Source: Parasediminibacterium sp046546515
GTDB lineage: Bacteria; Bacteroidota; Bacteroidia; Chitinophagales; Chitinophagaceae
Reading direction: 5' to 3'
NCBI RefSeq assembly: GCF_046546515.1
Contig: NZ_JBKHKJ010000012.1
Coordinates: 1 to 64,000 of the forward strand
Length of the DNA stretch: 64,000 nucleotides
This document shows, in pieces, positions 1-9,013 of this stretch. The stretch's first letter is position 1, and each line of letters starts with the position of its first letter. The translations under genes were made by a program, and so were the position numbers. The notes below the pieces were generated by a model that did not search any database, was not told the origin of the DNA, and worked only from the letters and a program-made list of their open reading frames with translations.

Positions 1-53
1 TGGTTGAACCCAGATAAGAAGATTTGTAATTCCAATTTGTACGCTTGATTCAT
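1..53 (-). CDS. Possible partial CDS at window edge
   Basis: An open frame on the minus strand starts with ATG at 53 and runs off the window, giving MNQAYKLELQIFLSGFN. It lies 31 bases downstream of the DUF5618 gene on the same strand, so it could be the next gene of an operon. Seventeen residues are too few to assign a family; the frame could also be chance. Confidence 0.3.
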   Translation of the reverse strand, partial: MNQAYKLELQIFLSGFN

Positions 54-84
54 TGTGTACTTATACTCAATTTCCTGCCACAGC

Positions 85-450
85 TTACTTGGCTGCTACC
101 CAATTGATTATTTTTTCGGCTTCTTTGAACCCTATATTGGCAAAATCAACACTTTTAGTGCCGTCATAACCCATGGACAAATGAAGGGCATCGTAGGCAA
201 CATTAAAACTGTTTAATATTTTCTTGTCAATTTTAGACAATTCTTCTTGGTACCAATCAACGCTTTTCCTGCCTTTTTTCTTTATGCCAAATAAGCCGTC
301 CAAGGCTTCCAACACTCCCGAGTAGGCGGCATGGCCTGCTAGCTTTACATATTTTTTGTCTTTGTAATACCCATCTTCCTTTTGGGCTTTCTCCCTCAAT
401 ATTTCTTTTGCATTGCTTATGTATCGGTTTGCTTCTGCTATGTGTTTCAT
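85..450 (-). CDS. DUF5618 family protein (HEPN-like small helical protein)
   Basis: A 121-residue, mostly helical, lysine-rich protein. The segment AYSGVLEALDGLFG, the run KKKGRKSVDWYQEELSK and the ending EAEKIINWVAAK fit my memory of the DUF5618 family, small Bacteroidota proteins with a HEPN-like fold and no settled function. HEPN-type proteins often act as RNases or partner a nucleotidyltransferase or toxin-antitoxin component, but no partner is visible except an incomplete frame just downstream. It starts at ATG 450. No membrane segment or signal peptide is seen. The family call is from recognition and the role is unknown. Confidence 0.65.
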   Translation of the reverse strand: MKHIAEANRYISNAKEILREKAQKEDGYYKDKKYVKLAGHAAYSGVLEALDGLFGIKKKGRKSVDWYQEELSKIDKKILNSFNVAYDALHLSMGYDGTKSVDFANIGFKEAEKIINWVAAK

Positions 451-656
451 TTTGTATGGTTTGCCGCAAAGTTAAGGGTTGTTGCCACATTAATGTACTG
501 GAAGTAACCACCCCGGCCTACGGCCACACCTCTTGCGGGGAATTTTGGGCTTCGCCCTTTTTCTTCGCTTCGGGAAAAGCCGAATAGGTAGCTAAGCCTT
601 GAACGGTGCTATCGCCGTAAATGCTCAATAGCAGGCTAAACGCTTGGACACAAAAT

Positions 657-3113
657 TTATCCCTTGTGTTTCTTTATATCCAAATAATCCAGAAAGTAAA
701 TCATTTTTATGGACACGGTATTTAGCTCGTTGCTGTGCAGAGTGGTGCCTAGGTTTTTGACATAGTTGTTGTACACGCTCTGGTCCGAAGTGCCGATAGC
801 GTTTTTCCATGTGACTGTGAGGAAGCTGCCGAGGGCAAACTGCCAGGTATATACCATGTCTATATTGAAGAAGTTTATATTGTAGTCTGCATTTTGGCTA
901 ATACCGTCAATATTGGCCATAGAGCCGTCTTTGCTAAGGTATTTTAGCTGCCCATTAGTGAGTTTGCTCCAATAGTGCCGCAGTCGGAAGCTAATACCCA
1001 TTTTGTTGGTGAAATTGTACTTGGCCGTGTAAATATTTTCCACGCTCCTTACCCTCCTTAGTCCAATAATCACGCTATCGTTCACGGTAGTGGCATAGCC
1101 CAAGTTGTTGTTCCAAATATTGATGGTGCTGACAATGTTGGCAGACAGCTTCTTGTTGAAACGGTACTGCCCACTCAGGTCTATCTCGTCCAGCGTAGAT
1201 TGATAGGTATGGTAGAAACGGTGGTATTCACCAATGCTGCCAGAAAGCTTCTTGGCATCGTTCGATTGCAGGTTGAAGCCCAAGAGCCAACTGCCCGGCC
1301 GCTTGAATACATAGCCTGAGTCAATGGGTTTGCGAGGCTCGTAAAAGTCGTTCTCGTTGGATGTTATATTGAGTTTAAAGAAATAATAACCCAATGTCTT
1401 AAACTGGCCATTTACATTTGTATTCAAGTAAAAGCCCTGGAAACTGGCAGGCTGTATGTAACGGCGGGAATAGTACAAATCGAAATTGTAGTACATATTG
1501 TTGTAGAAAGAGCGAGGCTTTAGCCACTTGTAGCCAAGGTAAAGTTCATGATCCAGGAAGTTGTTGTTGGTATAATAGCCCAAATCCTGATGGGTGTATT
1601 TGTCATCGGTATAATACTGGGAAACCGTAAAATTGAAATTGCCGCTTACCTTGGCAAAATTCAGGTTGTGGTTGTAGCCCAACTGGGTTTGTGTCTGGTT
1701 GTTGCTTACCGGGTAGCCATACAATTGGCTTAGGGCCATCTTGCCAAAAAAGTTCCATTTCACTTTTTTGTCGTACAAATCCCACAGGCCAGCGGTTACA
1801 TTGGCATTATAGTCCTTGCTGTTGCGGGAAACATTGGTGTTGATTAATGAAATGCTTGAATTGTGTTTCAGGCTTTGGTCTAGAACGAAAATATTATAGT
1901 TGGTCAGTGGGTTGGTTTGTACTTGGTACTCGTGTTTGTTGGCATCCTGTATAGTAGCATACTGTGCGGCTGTAACTGCATTCAGGAAACCTATTCCTAG
2001 CCCACTAGCAGTACGGCCACTTACCTTAGTGGCATTTATTAGCTTGCTTTCCGTGGGGTTTTTAAGGATGCTGTCACCCGCATTCAAATTGTTTTGCACA
2101 TCATAAAAATGGATGGGCGTGCCGCCAATCCTGCGGCTGTACAAGATACTGCCTTTAGAAAACAACTCGGTGCCCTCGGTAAAAAAACTACGGTATTCGT
2201 TGTATTTTACCTCAAATGGGGTAAGGTTCAATACATGGTTGTCGCTTTGCACCTGCCCAAAATCTGGCACCAACGTCATGTCCAGCGTGAATGACTGGTT
2301 GATGCCGTATTTCACGTCCATGCCGCCATTCACCCTAGCGGTCGTGTTTTTCAGGTTGGGGTTGTTGTACGGGTAGTTTTCTATATCGGTAGATAGGTAG
2401 GGTGAAAATGAAAGCCTTACCGGGGGCTTTATATTGGTGATGTTTGCCCACAAGCCAAACTGTGCAAAAAAGGAATATTCTTTTTGGTCAATAGGGTTCC
2501 AAGTCAGGTTCTCCCCTGCTTTTCGCCGCCGACGGAAAATATTCATGCCCCAGTTTTGTATATTGGCTTTGCCAAAGCGAATAGCGGAATATGGTATCCT
2601 CATTTCAAATGTCCATCCGTCACCTACCAGTTTTGCTGCGCTTTTATACACGCTGTTCCAACTGCCATCTTCACCAGTGGAGGAATATTTGGCATCGTAC
2701 TGCTCGCCAAGCGGGGTAACATAATAGCCGAACCCATTGATTTTATCGTTGTAAGTATCAAACAGTACGCCTACAAAATCATTTACCCCAATCACATCCC
2801 TGCCCACTAATTCAGAAGAAACACTGTCTTTGCTGCCTTCATGGCAATAACCACCGATGTAAATGGCATTGTCATCGTATAAGATCTTTACTTCTGTCCT
2901 GTTTTTATAGCTTTCTGGCTTGCCAAAGCTAGGCTGCCGCTGCACAAAACTATCCGCAACTGGTGCTGCTTTCCAGGCTTCATCAGCCAGGTCGCCATCA
3001 ATGATTATTTTTTGGGTAGCCCTTGCTGCTGGCATTGTTTTATGGATATTGCCCGTTTGGGCAAACAAACAGCAACAAAAAAAAGGGCAAAAAATGAGTA
3101 ATAGGTTTCTCAT
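657..3113 (-). CDS. DUF5916 outer-membrane protein with N-terminal CBM9-like domain
   Basis: An 818-residue secreted protein. The first 18 residues (MRNLLLIFCPFFCCCLFAQ) form a signal peptide. Residues about 25-220 resemble the carbohydrate-binding family 9 domain (IIIDGDLADEAW, YDDNAIYIGGYC, GWTFEMRIPYSAIRF), as in the N-terminus of DUF5916 proteins. The rest, rich in alternating aromatic strands (YTDDKYTHQDLGYY, FKLNITSNENDFYEP), fits a DUF5916 outer-membrane beta-barrel; VPDFGQVQSDNHVLNLTPFE is characteristic. Length is normal for the family. Substrate is unknown; carbohydrate binding is inferred from the domain only. The gene stands alone, divergent from ung. Confidence 0.85.
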   Translation of the reverse strand: MRNLLLIFCPFFCCCLFAQTGNIHKTMPAARATQKIIIDGDLADEAWKAAPVADSFVQRQPSFGKPESYKNRTEVKILYDDNAIYIGGYCHEGSKDSVSSELVGRDVIGVNDFVGVLFDTYNDKINGFGYYVTPLGEQYDAKYSSTGEDGSWNSVYKSAAKLVGDGWTFEMRIPYSAIRFGKANIQNWGMNIFRRRRKAGENLTWNPIDQKEYSFFAQFGLWANITNIKPPVRLSFSPYLSTDIENYPYNNPNLKNTTARVNGGMDVKYGINQSFTLDMTLVPDFGQVQSDNHVLNLTPFEVKYNEYRSFFTEGTELFSKGSILYSRRIGGTPIHFYDVQNNLNAGDSILKNPTESKLINATKVSGRTASGLGIGFLNAVTAAQYATIQDANKHEYQVQTNPLTNYNIFVLDQSLKHNSSISLINTNVSRNSKDYNANVTAGLWDLYDKKVKWNFFGKMALSQLYGYPVSNNQTQTQLGYNHNLNFAKVSGNFNFTVSQYYTDDKYTHQDLGYYTNNNFLDHELYLGYKWLKPRSFYNNMYYNFDLYYSRRYIQPASFQGFYLNTNVNGQFKTLGYYFFKLNITSNENDFYEPRKPIDSGYVFKRPGSWLLGFNLQSNDAKKLSGSIGEYHRFYHTYQSTLDEIDLSGQYRFNKKLSANIVSTINIWNNNLGYATTVNDSVIIGLRRVRSVENIYTAKYNFTNKMGISFRLRHYWSKLTNGQLKYLSKDGSMANIDGISQNADYNINFFNIDMVYTWQFALGSFLTVTWKNAIGTSDQSVYNNYVKNLGTTLHSNELNTVSIKMIYFLDYLDIKKHKG

Positions 3114-3314
3114 GAAATGTTGTTGATTGACATAGGAACGAAATTGATAAAGAAATGTTACAGGGTGAAAATATGATTGGTAAGTTAAAAACGAAAACTT
3201 AAAAGTTTTTCGAAGTTTTAGTTAAACCTCACCCCAACCCCTCTCCAAAGGCGAGGGGTCAAAGCGAAAACCATTTAGCACCCTAAAAAACCCACTTTAA
3301 TCCACAATCATTCG

Positions 3315-3322
3315 TATGTTTG
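3315..3322 (+). promoter_or_regulatory. Candidate -7 promoter element of ung
   Basis: TATGTTTG matches the Bacteroidota -7 consensus TAnnTTTG exactly. Its first T-A-T-G overlaps an in-frame ATG at 3316, so transcription would start about 7 bases further on and translation would have to begin at the next ATG, 3343. No clear TTG is present at -33, so the call is tentative. Confidence 0.35.
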
Positions 3323-3342
3323 AATTTCAAGAAAGCAAGGAT

Positions 3343-4014
3343 ATGGATGTAAAAATGGAGGCAAGTTGGAAGGCTGTATTAGACAGTGAATTTAAAAAGC
3401 CTTATTTTCTGCAGGTGGTTACCCATTTAAAAACAGAAAAGGCTACAGGGGCCACCATTTACCCCCCGGGGCAGCTTATTTTCAATGCTTTTGACAAAAC
3501 CCCTTTCCACAAAGTAAAAATAGTGATCTTGGGGCAAGACCCTTACCATAATCCCCATCAGGCCATGGGTCTTAGTTTTAGCGTGCCAGATAGCGTGCCG
3601 CCCCCCCCTTCACTGGTAAATATTTACAAAGAATTGCATACAGATATTGGGATGCCTATACCCACAACAGGCAACCTGACCAAGTGGGCCGAGCAAGGCG
3701 TTTTGCTTTTAAACGCAGTGCTTACCGTAAGGGCAAATGAGCCAGCCAGTCATGCCAAAATAGGCTGGATGGATTTTACAAACGCTGTTATCAAGAAAAT
3801 TTCTGATGAAAAAGAAGGTGTTATCTTCTTGCTTTGGGGTAAATTTGCACAGGAAAAACAGGTATTGATTGACGAGACCAAGCACCATGTGCTAAAAGCG
3901 GCACACCCATCGCCATTAAGCGCCTTTTCTGGTTTTTTTGGCTGCAAGCATTTTAGCAGAGCCAATGCAATGCTTGTAAAACAGGGTTTGGATCCTATAG
4001 ACTGGATGGTATAG
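3343..4014 (+). CDS. ung: Uracil-DNA glycosylase, family 1
   Basis: Removes uracil from DNA to start base-excision repair. The catalytic motif GQDPYH lies at residues 64-69 (Asp66 is the water-activating residue) and the second motif HPSPLS followed by FFGCKHFSRAN is near the C-terminus; the intervening PPPPSLVNIYKEL is also typical. Starting at ATG 3343 gives 223 residues with the usual N-terminus MDVKMEASWKAVL. An ATG nine codons upstream (3316) is open but would sit inside the predicted -7 box. Monocistronic; downstream lies a dispersed palindromic repeat. Confidence 0.95.
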   Translation: MDVKMEASWKAVLDSEFKKPYFLQVVTHLKTEKATGATIYPPGQLIFNAFDKTPFHKVKIVILGQDPYHNPHQAMGLSFSVPDSVPPPPSLVNIYKELHTDIGMPIPTTGNLTKWAEQGVLLLNAVLTVRANEPASHAKIGWMDFTNAVIKKISDEKEGVIFLLWGKFAQEKQVLIDETKHHVLKAAHPSPLSAFSGFFGCKHFSRANAMLVKQGLDPIDWMV

Positions 4015-4068
4015 GTTGTTTTGAGTTTTGTGTTTTAGGTTTTGAATTAAAAAAAATGGTTACTACGT

Positions 4069-4146
4069 TGGTGCAAGTCTGGTTAATCTGCCACGAAGGC
4101 ACTAAGTCGCAAAGAGGCACAAAGGTTTAAGGGAAGAAGAAATACA
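4069..4146 (+). repeat. Dispersed CCACGAAGGCAC repeat, half copy
   Basis: The segment contains ATCTGCCACGAAGGCAC, then CGCAAAGAGGCACAAAGG and TTTAAGGGAAGAAGAA. It closely matches one arm of the longer palindromic copies at 11050-11217 and (inverted) 14435-14598. Only one arm is present here. Confidence 0.7.
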
Positions 4147-4264
4147 AAGCATACTTTGAATTATTTTAAATGTTGAATTTTAAATATTGAATTAAAACGA
4201 CTCTTTTTGCCCTGTTTCTACTGATTGAAACTTGGGCAGGGGTCTAACAAAGTTTTTCTAGTTT

Positions 4265-5020
4265 ATGAGTATAGAGAACAATACTAAACCCAATATTTTC
4301 AAAGCTGCTTTTGCCCGGGTATGGGCCGTTTGGGGCATTGTTAGTTTTGCGGCAACATTTTTAATCATTTTCATCCCTTCCATGGCTACCAAGCTGGTGA
4401 AAAACCCGAAAGGGATATGGTGGTTTATTTTAATAGCCAAATGGTGGAATACCACTTGGCTGTACTTGGTAGGCTGCCCATTAAAAGTATATGGAAAGGA
4501 ACATTTCCAAAAGGGCGAAACGTATATTGTTACGGCCAACCACAATTCATTTCTTGATGTGCCTTTGCTTTGCCCCTTTGTGCCGGGTGCCAACCAAACC
4601 ATTGCAAAAGACACTTTTACTAAAGTGCCTATTTTTGGCTGGTACTATGCCCGTGGCTCGGTATTGGTAAACCGGGAAAGCGTTGCCAGCAGAAAACGCA
4701 GTTTCGACCTTATGAAAACTGCCCTGAAACAAGGCTTCCACATGTGCATTTTCCCCGAAGGCTCTAGGAACAGGTCAGACAAGCCAATGGGCAAGTTCCA
4801 AGATGGGGCTTTTAAATTATCCAGGGATACCAAAACATCTATTATCCCTTGCGTAATCATCGGCACTGCCAAAGCTACACCTATACACGAGCCACTTTTC
4901 TTGTTCCCAACCCCTTTGCAACTTCATTTTTTGCCACCAGTGGCACCAGAAAACATGACCATTGAGGCATTGAAAGAAAAGGTGTTTAATGTCATGCAGG
5001 AGTTTTATATTAATCATTAG
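4265..5020 (+). CDS. plsC: 1-acyl-sn-glycerol-3-phosphate acyltransferase
   Basis: Transfers an acyl chain to lysophosphatidic acid to make phosphatidic acid at the inner membrane. The 251-residue protein has hydrophobic segments at about 22-42 and 51-70, the acyltransferase block I NHNSFLD (His93/Asp98, the HX4D motif), block II near GSVLVNRES, and block III FPEGSR (163-168). The start is ATG 4265, which gives MSIENNTKPNIF; no better start is evident. Family membership is clear; substrate preference is inferred from the family. It is followed by a hairpin of repeated GACCACT words before the convergent DUF1345 gene. Confidence 0.9.
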   Translation: MSIENNTKPNIFKAAFARVWAVWGIVSFAATFLIIFIPSMATKLVKNPKGIWWFILIAKWWNTTWLYLVGCPLKVYGKEHFQKGETYIVTANHNSFLDVPLLCPFVPGANQTIAKDTFTKVPIFGWYYARGSVLVNRESVASRKRSFDLMKTALKQGFHMCIFPEGSRNRSDKPMGKFQDGAFKLSRDTKTSIIPCVIIGTAKATPIHEPLFLFPTPLQLHFLPPVAPENMTIEALKEKVFNVMQEFYINH

Positions 5021-5106
5021 TGGTCAGTCATCAGTAATAAGACATTTATATTTATCCTTTCCTACTGACCACTGATGACTAACCACTGACCACTAACCAC
5101 AGACCA
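5019..5106. repeat. Word-type intergenic hairpin (GACCACT words)
   Basis: The left arm TAGTGGTCAGTCATCAGTAA pairs with right-arm words CTGACCACTGATGACTA; the right side then continues with further copies of AACCACTGACCACTA. It fills the gap between the convergent plsC and DUF1345 genes, so it may act as a bidirectional terminator. See the other word-type hairpins at 15543, 53375, 54722 and 58222. Confidence 0.65.
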
Positions 5107-5107
5107 C

Positions 5108-5803
5108 TCACGCCTTCAAGCTCGCTATTAAATTAATGGTCAATGCAACCACAAACGTATTTAGCGCAAAAGACAACAAGCTATGTGCTAATGTGATACG
5201 CCTGAACTTTCTGGTACGGGTTTCTACATCAGATACCTGGAATGTCATGCCAATTACAAAGGCATAATAGGCAAAGTCAACATAATCTGGGCAATCTTCA
5301 TGTGGGAAACACAAGCCGCCAGCATGTATTTTTTCGTCGTTTTCATCATCACTATAGTATAGCCTTGCATAGTGGTAGGTAAAAGTAGTATGCACCATTA
5401 TCCACGAAAGCATCATCCCAGCAACAGCCACAGGCAAGTAAACCGCTTTGGGTGCCCCCGACACATCTTTTGATACCATTAGCAATAGCACCGTAAAAAT
5501 ACTGGCAAAACTAGCAAACACAATTAGTGAAAACACATACAACAAACTACCATCCTCATCGCTTGCCAATACACGTATTTGCGCGGGGGTGCGGACAAAA
5601 ATAACAAACCAGCTTGTAGCCAGCATGGTTGCCGCAAATACATCCCACAAGGCAATGGTTTTCAATAAAACATTCAGGTGCGTGCCCGTTATCCATAAAG
5701 AAGCAATGCCCATGGCAACCAACGCAATCAATAACCGCTGTATGGGGTGCGACTGCAAGAATATTTTTTTAACAACGCTGTGTTTCTTCGGCAACTTTTC
5801 CAT
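5108..5803 (-). CDS. DUF1345 family membrane protein
   Basis: A 231-residue integral membrane protein with about five hydrophobic segments (roughly 23-45, 47-70, 88-110, 123-142 and 208-229). The block HTTFTYHYARLYY followed by a short acidic loop and DFAYYAFVIGMTFQVSDVE is the conserved core of the DUF1345 family. Function is not established. It is divergently placed from the next gene region and convergent with plsC, with no operon partner. Confidence 0.85.
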   Translation of the reverse strand: MEKLPKKHSVVKKIFLQSHPIQRLLIALVAMGIASLWITGTHLNVLLKTIALWDVFAATMLATSWFVIFVRTPAQIRVLASDEDGSLLYVFSLIVFASFASIFTVLLLMVSKDVSGAPKAVYLPVAVAGMMLSWIMVHTTFTYHYARLYYSDDENDEKIHAGGLCFPHEDCPDYVDFAYYAFVIGMTFQVSDVETRTRKFRRITLAHSLLSFALNTFVVALTINLIASLKA

Positions 5804-6212
5804 TCATCGAATGTAAAGAATGATTTGATACAATGTTTTTCGAGAAAGCAAAAAGAAACTTCCACTACCTTTTCAAAGTACCAAACAGGAGTAATTGTTA
5901 GTAAACTTGGTGCAACGTCAAAAAACCTATAGAATAAGATGAATAAAAGTTTTTAGTTTTTCAATTAAAAATCAACCTAACCAAACCTCATCCCTCCCGA
6001 AAGGCCAGGACAAGTTACCTAAAGGAAAAGGTAACAGGAACAGGGCAAGGAGACCATATTTGCATATTTTTAATAATATCAATATCTCCTAGTTTTATAT
6101 TAAAATAGTTTCAGTTTTGCCATTTTTGTGGGATTTTTACGCTGTTTCTTTTTTTCAAAAATCGTTAACCCCTTTGTAAGCCATTGATTATCAACAATAA
6201 CATCAAATTTTT

Positions 6213-6300
6213 GTGCGTGATTTGTGCTTATTTTATGCTTATTTTATGCGTAATTTGTGCCTGATTTATGCATAATTTATGCTCATTTTGTGCTTATTTT
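6213..6300. repeat. 11-bp tandem array, class RTGCnTRWTTT (8 units)
   Basis: Eight consecutive 11-mers, beginning GTGCGTGATTT, GTGCTTATTTT, ATGCTTATTTT, ATGCGTAATTT. Positions 2-4 (TGC) and the 3' TTT are invariant while the middle varies. The reverse complement of the same unit forms the array at 47634-47732. Confidence 0.85.
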
Positions 6301-6470
6301 ATAGCCATAAATAAAAGACCAAATTTTGGGACTAAAACTATCTTAATATTAGTAAAAAAAACTACGATACTATTGCCTAGAAACTAGCTTTATAAATGCT
6401 TTGATCAAGAGCATTTATATCACAAAGATAAGTTTTTTATAGATTGGGGAGTATCAGGACAAAGCGAAAA

Positions 6471-6708
6471 CAGGGTAAACGCATCAAAATTTAATCTGCG
6501 CCTAATTGCCTATTTTATTCAAAAATGCCTCTTTTCAGTCCTTTTGCCTCATAGCCGGCGGGCTTCGTCCAGGCACCGCCACTCTATTTTATCCTTTGAA
6601 AAAAATATGCTGCGCATTTTTTTCAAAGGATAAAATAAGGTGGCTTATGCCAGGACTGGTGTCAAACTCGAAGATTCGAGCAAAATGAATTTTGATGCGT
6701 TTACCCTG
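6471..6708. mobile_element. Nested 238-bp MITE with 21-bp perfect terminal inverted repeats
   Basis: The left end begins CAGGGTAAACGCATCAAAAT (plus T); the right end is its exact 21-bp reverse complement, finishing TTTACCCTG. The 8-bp direct repeat AGCGAAAA flanks it at 6463-6470 and 6709-6716 and interrupts the terminal repeat of the host element, whose intact copies read AAGCGAAAAACTT. A perfect 21-bp stem (6586-6606 with 6616-6636, 9-base loop) lies in the centre. It is too short to encode a transposase, so it must have been moved in trans. The transposase family was not identified. Confidence 0.85.
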
Positions 6709-6864
6709 AGCGAAAAAGTTTTATGCACCCCATCGAATAAAGCAAATAGTTAACTACCGAAAGATGATTATTTTTGGAACAGCAATATTTCATTGCTGTT
6801 TCTTTTAGTTTTAAACAATTCATTTATGAAATATTAAATATTGCAAAACAATCAAGGTGAAAAT

Positions 6865-7053
6865 ATGGGCGTATTCAACCCAGCAGAAGAATGGGCAGTA
6901 ATAAAAGCAAATTATACTGACATTGATACATTGGACCAGTATATACCTGAATGGCAAAAGCAGCTACTTGATAGCAGGTTATTAGCATTAGCGCAAAATC
7001 CTGACAGCTTAAAACCCATGAGCGAACTTTTTGAAGAATTAAACACTGAATAA
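6865..7053 (+). CDS. Small hypothetical protein
   Basis: A 62-residue acidic protein, MGVFNPAEEWAVIKANYTDI onward, ending MSELFEELNTE. ATG 6865 is preceded at a suitable distance by AAGGTG (6855-6860), a Shine-Dalgarno-like sequence; the frame also opens with a TTG at 6841 that is less likely. Size and charge are compatible with an antitoxin-type protein but no toxin gene follows and no family was recognised. The 305 bases between it and the helicase (7054-7358) hold no other feature I can define. Confidence 0.45.
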   Translation: MGVFNPAEEWAVIKANYTDIDTLDQYIPEWQKQLLDSRLLALAQNPDSLKPMSELFEELNTE

Positions 7054-7358
7054 TGGGATAAAATAAACTTTCAAAACCCACCTAACAAAAACATTTTTCC
7101 CTCCTTACCAATAATTTACTGCATCTTTGTTATGCTGTGTTATACAATCCGTCTGTATTTGATAGCAACAATCGCTTTTGCGCATTACTATTATAGCCGA
7201 AAAAGGTTTCATCTACCCTAATTTACCATCTTCTCCCGGTAATACAGATGATACACAATTCCTCAATCGGCAATCCCTGAAATGATCTCTAGCACCTTTT
7301 TTAATTTGGCAACGCTATGCCCCTAACCCGGCAAGCATTGCTGCAATACATTTTTCAC

Positions 7359-8633
7359 ATGACATTTAATGACATGGGGCTTATTAGCCCTATCATGCAA
7401 GCCTTGCAAGAAGAGGGCTACAGTACGCCTACACCTATCCAAGCCCAAGCTATCCCACAAATTTTATCTGGTAAAGATCTATTGGGTTGTGCCCAGACAG
7501 GCACTGGCAAAACAGCCGCTTTTGCCATCCCTATTTTACAATTGCTGGATGCACAAAAGAAAATAGCCAAAACACCCGGCATAAAAGTGTTGATATTAAC
7601 ACCTACACGGGAATTGGCAATACAAATTGGTGAAAGCCTAGTAGCCTACGGCAGGCACTTGAACAACAAACACCTCGTAATATTTGGTGGCGTAAACCAG
7701 CACAGCCAAGTACAAGCCTTGCAAAAAGGCATGGACATTGTGATTGCCACGCCTGGCCGTTTGCTAGATTTGATGAACCAAGGATATGTACATCTTGACA
7801 AGCTGACCACTTTTGTATTGGATGAGGCAGACAGGATGCTGGACATGGGTTTTGTGCATGATGTAAAACGCATCATTACCAAGATACCTGCTAAAAGGCA
7901 AACGCTGTTTTTCTCAGCTACCATGCCTTCTGACATTCAGCAATTGGCAAACAGCATTTTGACCAACCCGGTTAAAGTAGAAGTTTCCCCAGTATCTTCC
8001 ACGGCAGACACCATAGAACAAAAATTGTTTTATGTGGACAAAGGCAACAAAAAAGACTTGCTGGCTCATTTGCTAAAAGACACTGCCATAAACAGTGCAT
8101 TGGTTTTTACCCGGACCAAACATGGTGCTAACAAGGTGGCTGAGCATTTGACAAGACTGGGCATTGAAACCCAAGCCATTCATGGCAATAAATCTCAGAA
8201 TGCCCGCCAAGAAGCATTGAGCAACTTTAAAAGCGGCAAAAACCGTGTATTGGTTGCAACAGACATAGCTTCCCGTGGCATTGACATTGACGAATTGTCG
8301 CACGTTATCAATTTTGAATTGCCCAATATCCCTGAAACCTATGTACACCGTATTGGCCGTACCGGCCGTGCAGGTTTTAGCGGGATTGCATTCTCTTTCT
8401 GCGATGCAGAAGAAAAAGAGTTTTTGCGCGACATCCATAAAGTAATTGGCAAGCAAATACCTGTGGACAGGGAACACCCGTACCTGATGGACGAAAATGC
8501 ACCTTATAGGCCACAGCCTACATCCCAGTCTTCCAATAATTCTTTCAGGGGTAATAACAACAGGCCTCAAAACAACAGAAGTAGCAGTAATAACAGAAAT
8601 GAAAGGAGCAGCGATAGCAGGAGAAGGTATTAG
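7359..8633 (+). CDS. DEAD-box RNA helicase, RhlE type
   Basis: An ATP-dependent RNA helicase for RNA unwinding in ribosome assembly, mRNA turnover or cold adaptation. From ATG 7359 the protein has 424 residues: Q motif around TPTPIQAQAIP (24-33), Walker A AQTGTGKT (45-52), PTRELAIQI, TPGRL (131-135), DEAD (155-158), SAT (about 187), and the helicase C domain with ATDIASRGIDI and HRIGRTGRAG. The C-terminal 45 residues are a disordered N/R/S-rich tail as in RhlE proteins. A more upstream ATG (7317) would add 14 residues not expected for the family. A terminator hairpin follows at 8724. Confidence 0.93.
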   Translation: MTFNDMGLISPIMQALQEEGYSTPTPIQAQAIPQILSGKDLLGCAQTGTGKTAAFAIPILQLLDAQKKIAKTPGIKVLILTPTRELAIQIGESLVAYGRHLNNKHLVIFGGVNQHSQVQALQKGMDIVIATPGRLLDLMNQGYVHLDKLTTFVLDEADRMLDMGFVHDVKRIITKIPAKRQTLFFSATMPSDIQQLANSILTNPVKVEVSPVSSTADTIEQKLFYVDKGNKKDLLAHLLKDTAINSALVFTRTKHGANKVAEHLTRLGIETQAIHGNKSQNARQEALSNFKSGKNRVLVATDIASRGIDIDELSHVINFELPNIPETYVHRIGRTGRAGFSGIAFSFCDAEEKEFLRDIHKVIGKQIPVDREHPYLMDENAPYRPQPTSQSSNNSFRGNNNRPQNNRSSSNNRNERSSDSRRRY

Positions 8634-8723
8634 GATTTGTTTTAAGTTTTGAATTTTAAGTTTTGAATTGGGGATGGCTTACTTTACAGATAGGCTTACT
8701 AGTTTTAAACTGGATATTTTTTG

Positions 8724-8754
8724 AAAGGTACTTGCTTAATGGCAAGTACCTTTT
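8724..8754 (+). terminator. Rho-independent terminator of the DEAD-box helicase
   Basis: AAAGGTACTTGC pairs with GCAAGTACCTTT around a TTAATG loop and is followed by TTTTATTTTG. A second, U-poor perfect hairpin (arms 8762-8776 and 8779-8793, AACTTCCCGAAAGTT) lies directly after it. Confidence 0.75.
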
Positions 8755-9013
8755 ATTTTGCAACTTCCCGAAAGTTAAAACTTTCGGGAAGTTAACCCCA
8801 GACCCCTTAAAACCCTTGTTTACAAACCATATGCAGGAACTTGCATCTTACTTAACCCCATCGGCAAGGGGATAACTACCGATATAAATTTTTTTGTTTT
8901 TTTAAGTTAACTTATATCAAAGATACCCTTGGCGGTTATCGCTTATATATATGTTTTATTTGCACACAATAAGACATCTAAGCCCATCTACGTTTTATTA
9001 TTAACCTCTCTTT

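Larger units (their letters stand above)
5937..6731 (-). mobile_element. TIR element, copy 3 (degenerate, with a nested insertion)
   Basis: Inverted relative to copies at 44305-44899 and 47339-48013. Shared landmarks read in order: ATAAAAGTTTTT near the left end, ATTAAAATAGTTTCAGTTTT (about 6112), CCATTGATTATCAACAATAA (6181-6200), an 11-bp array (6213-6300), ACTATCTTAATATTAGTAAA, AAACTAGCTTTATAAATGCT, AAAGATAAGTTTTTTATAGA, and GCGAAAAAGTTTTATGCACC at the right end. Flanks ATAGAATA (5929-5936) and ATCGAATA (6732-6739) look like an 8-bp target duplication with one mismatch. The left terminal repeat is eroded. A 238-bp element sits inside at 6471-6708. No convincing coding frame. Confidence 0.7.

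Noticed and set aside
3316..3342. Upstream ATG of ung as the start
   Set aside because: It coincides with a TAnnTTTG promoter element and would add nine residues not typical of the family.
6213..6300. Possible CRISPR-like array
   Set aside because: Units are contiguous 11-mers without spacers, and no cas genes are present anywhere in the window.
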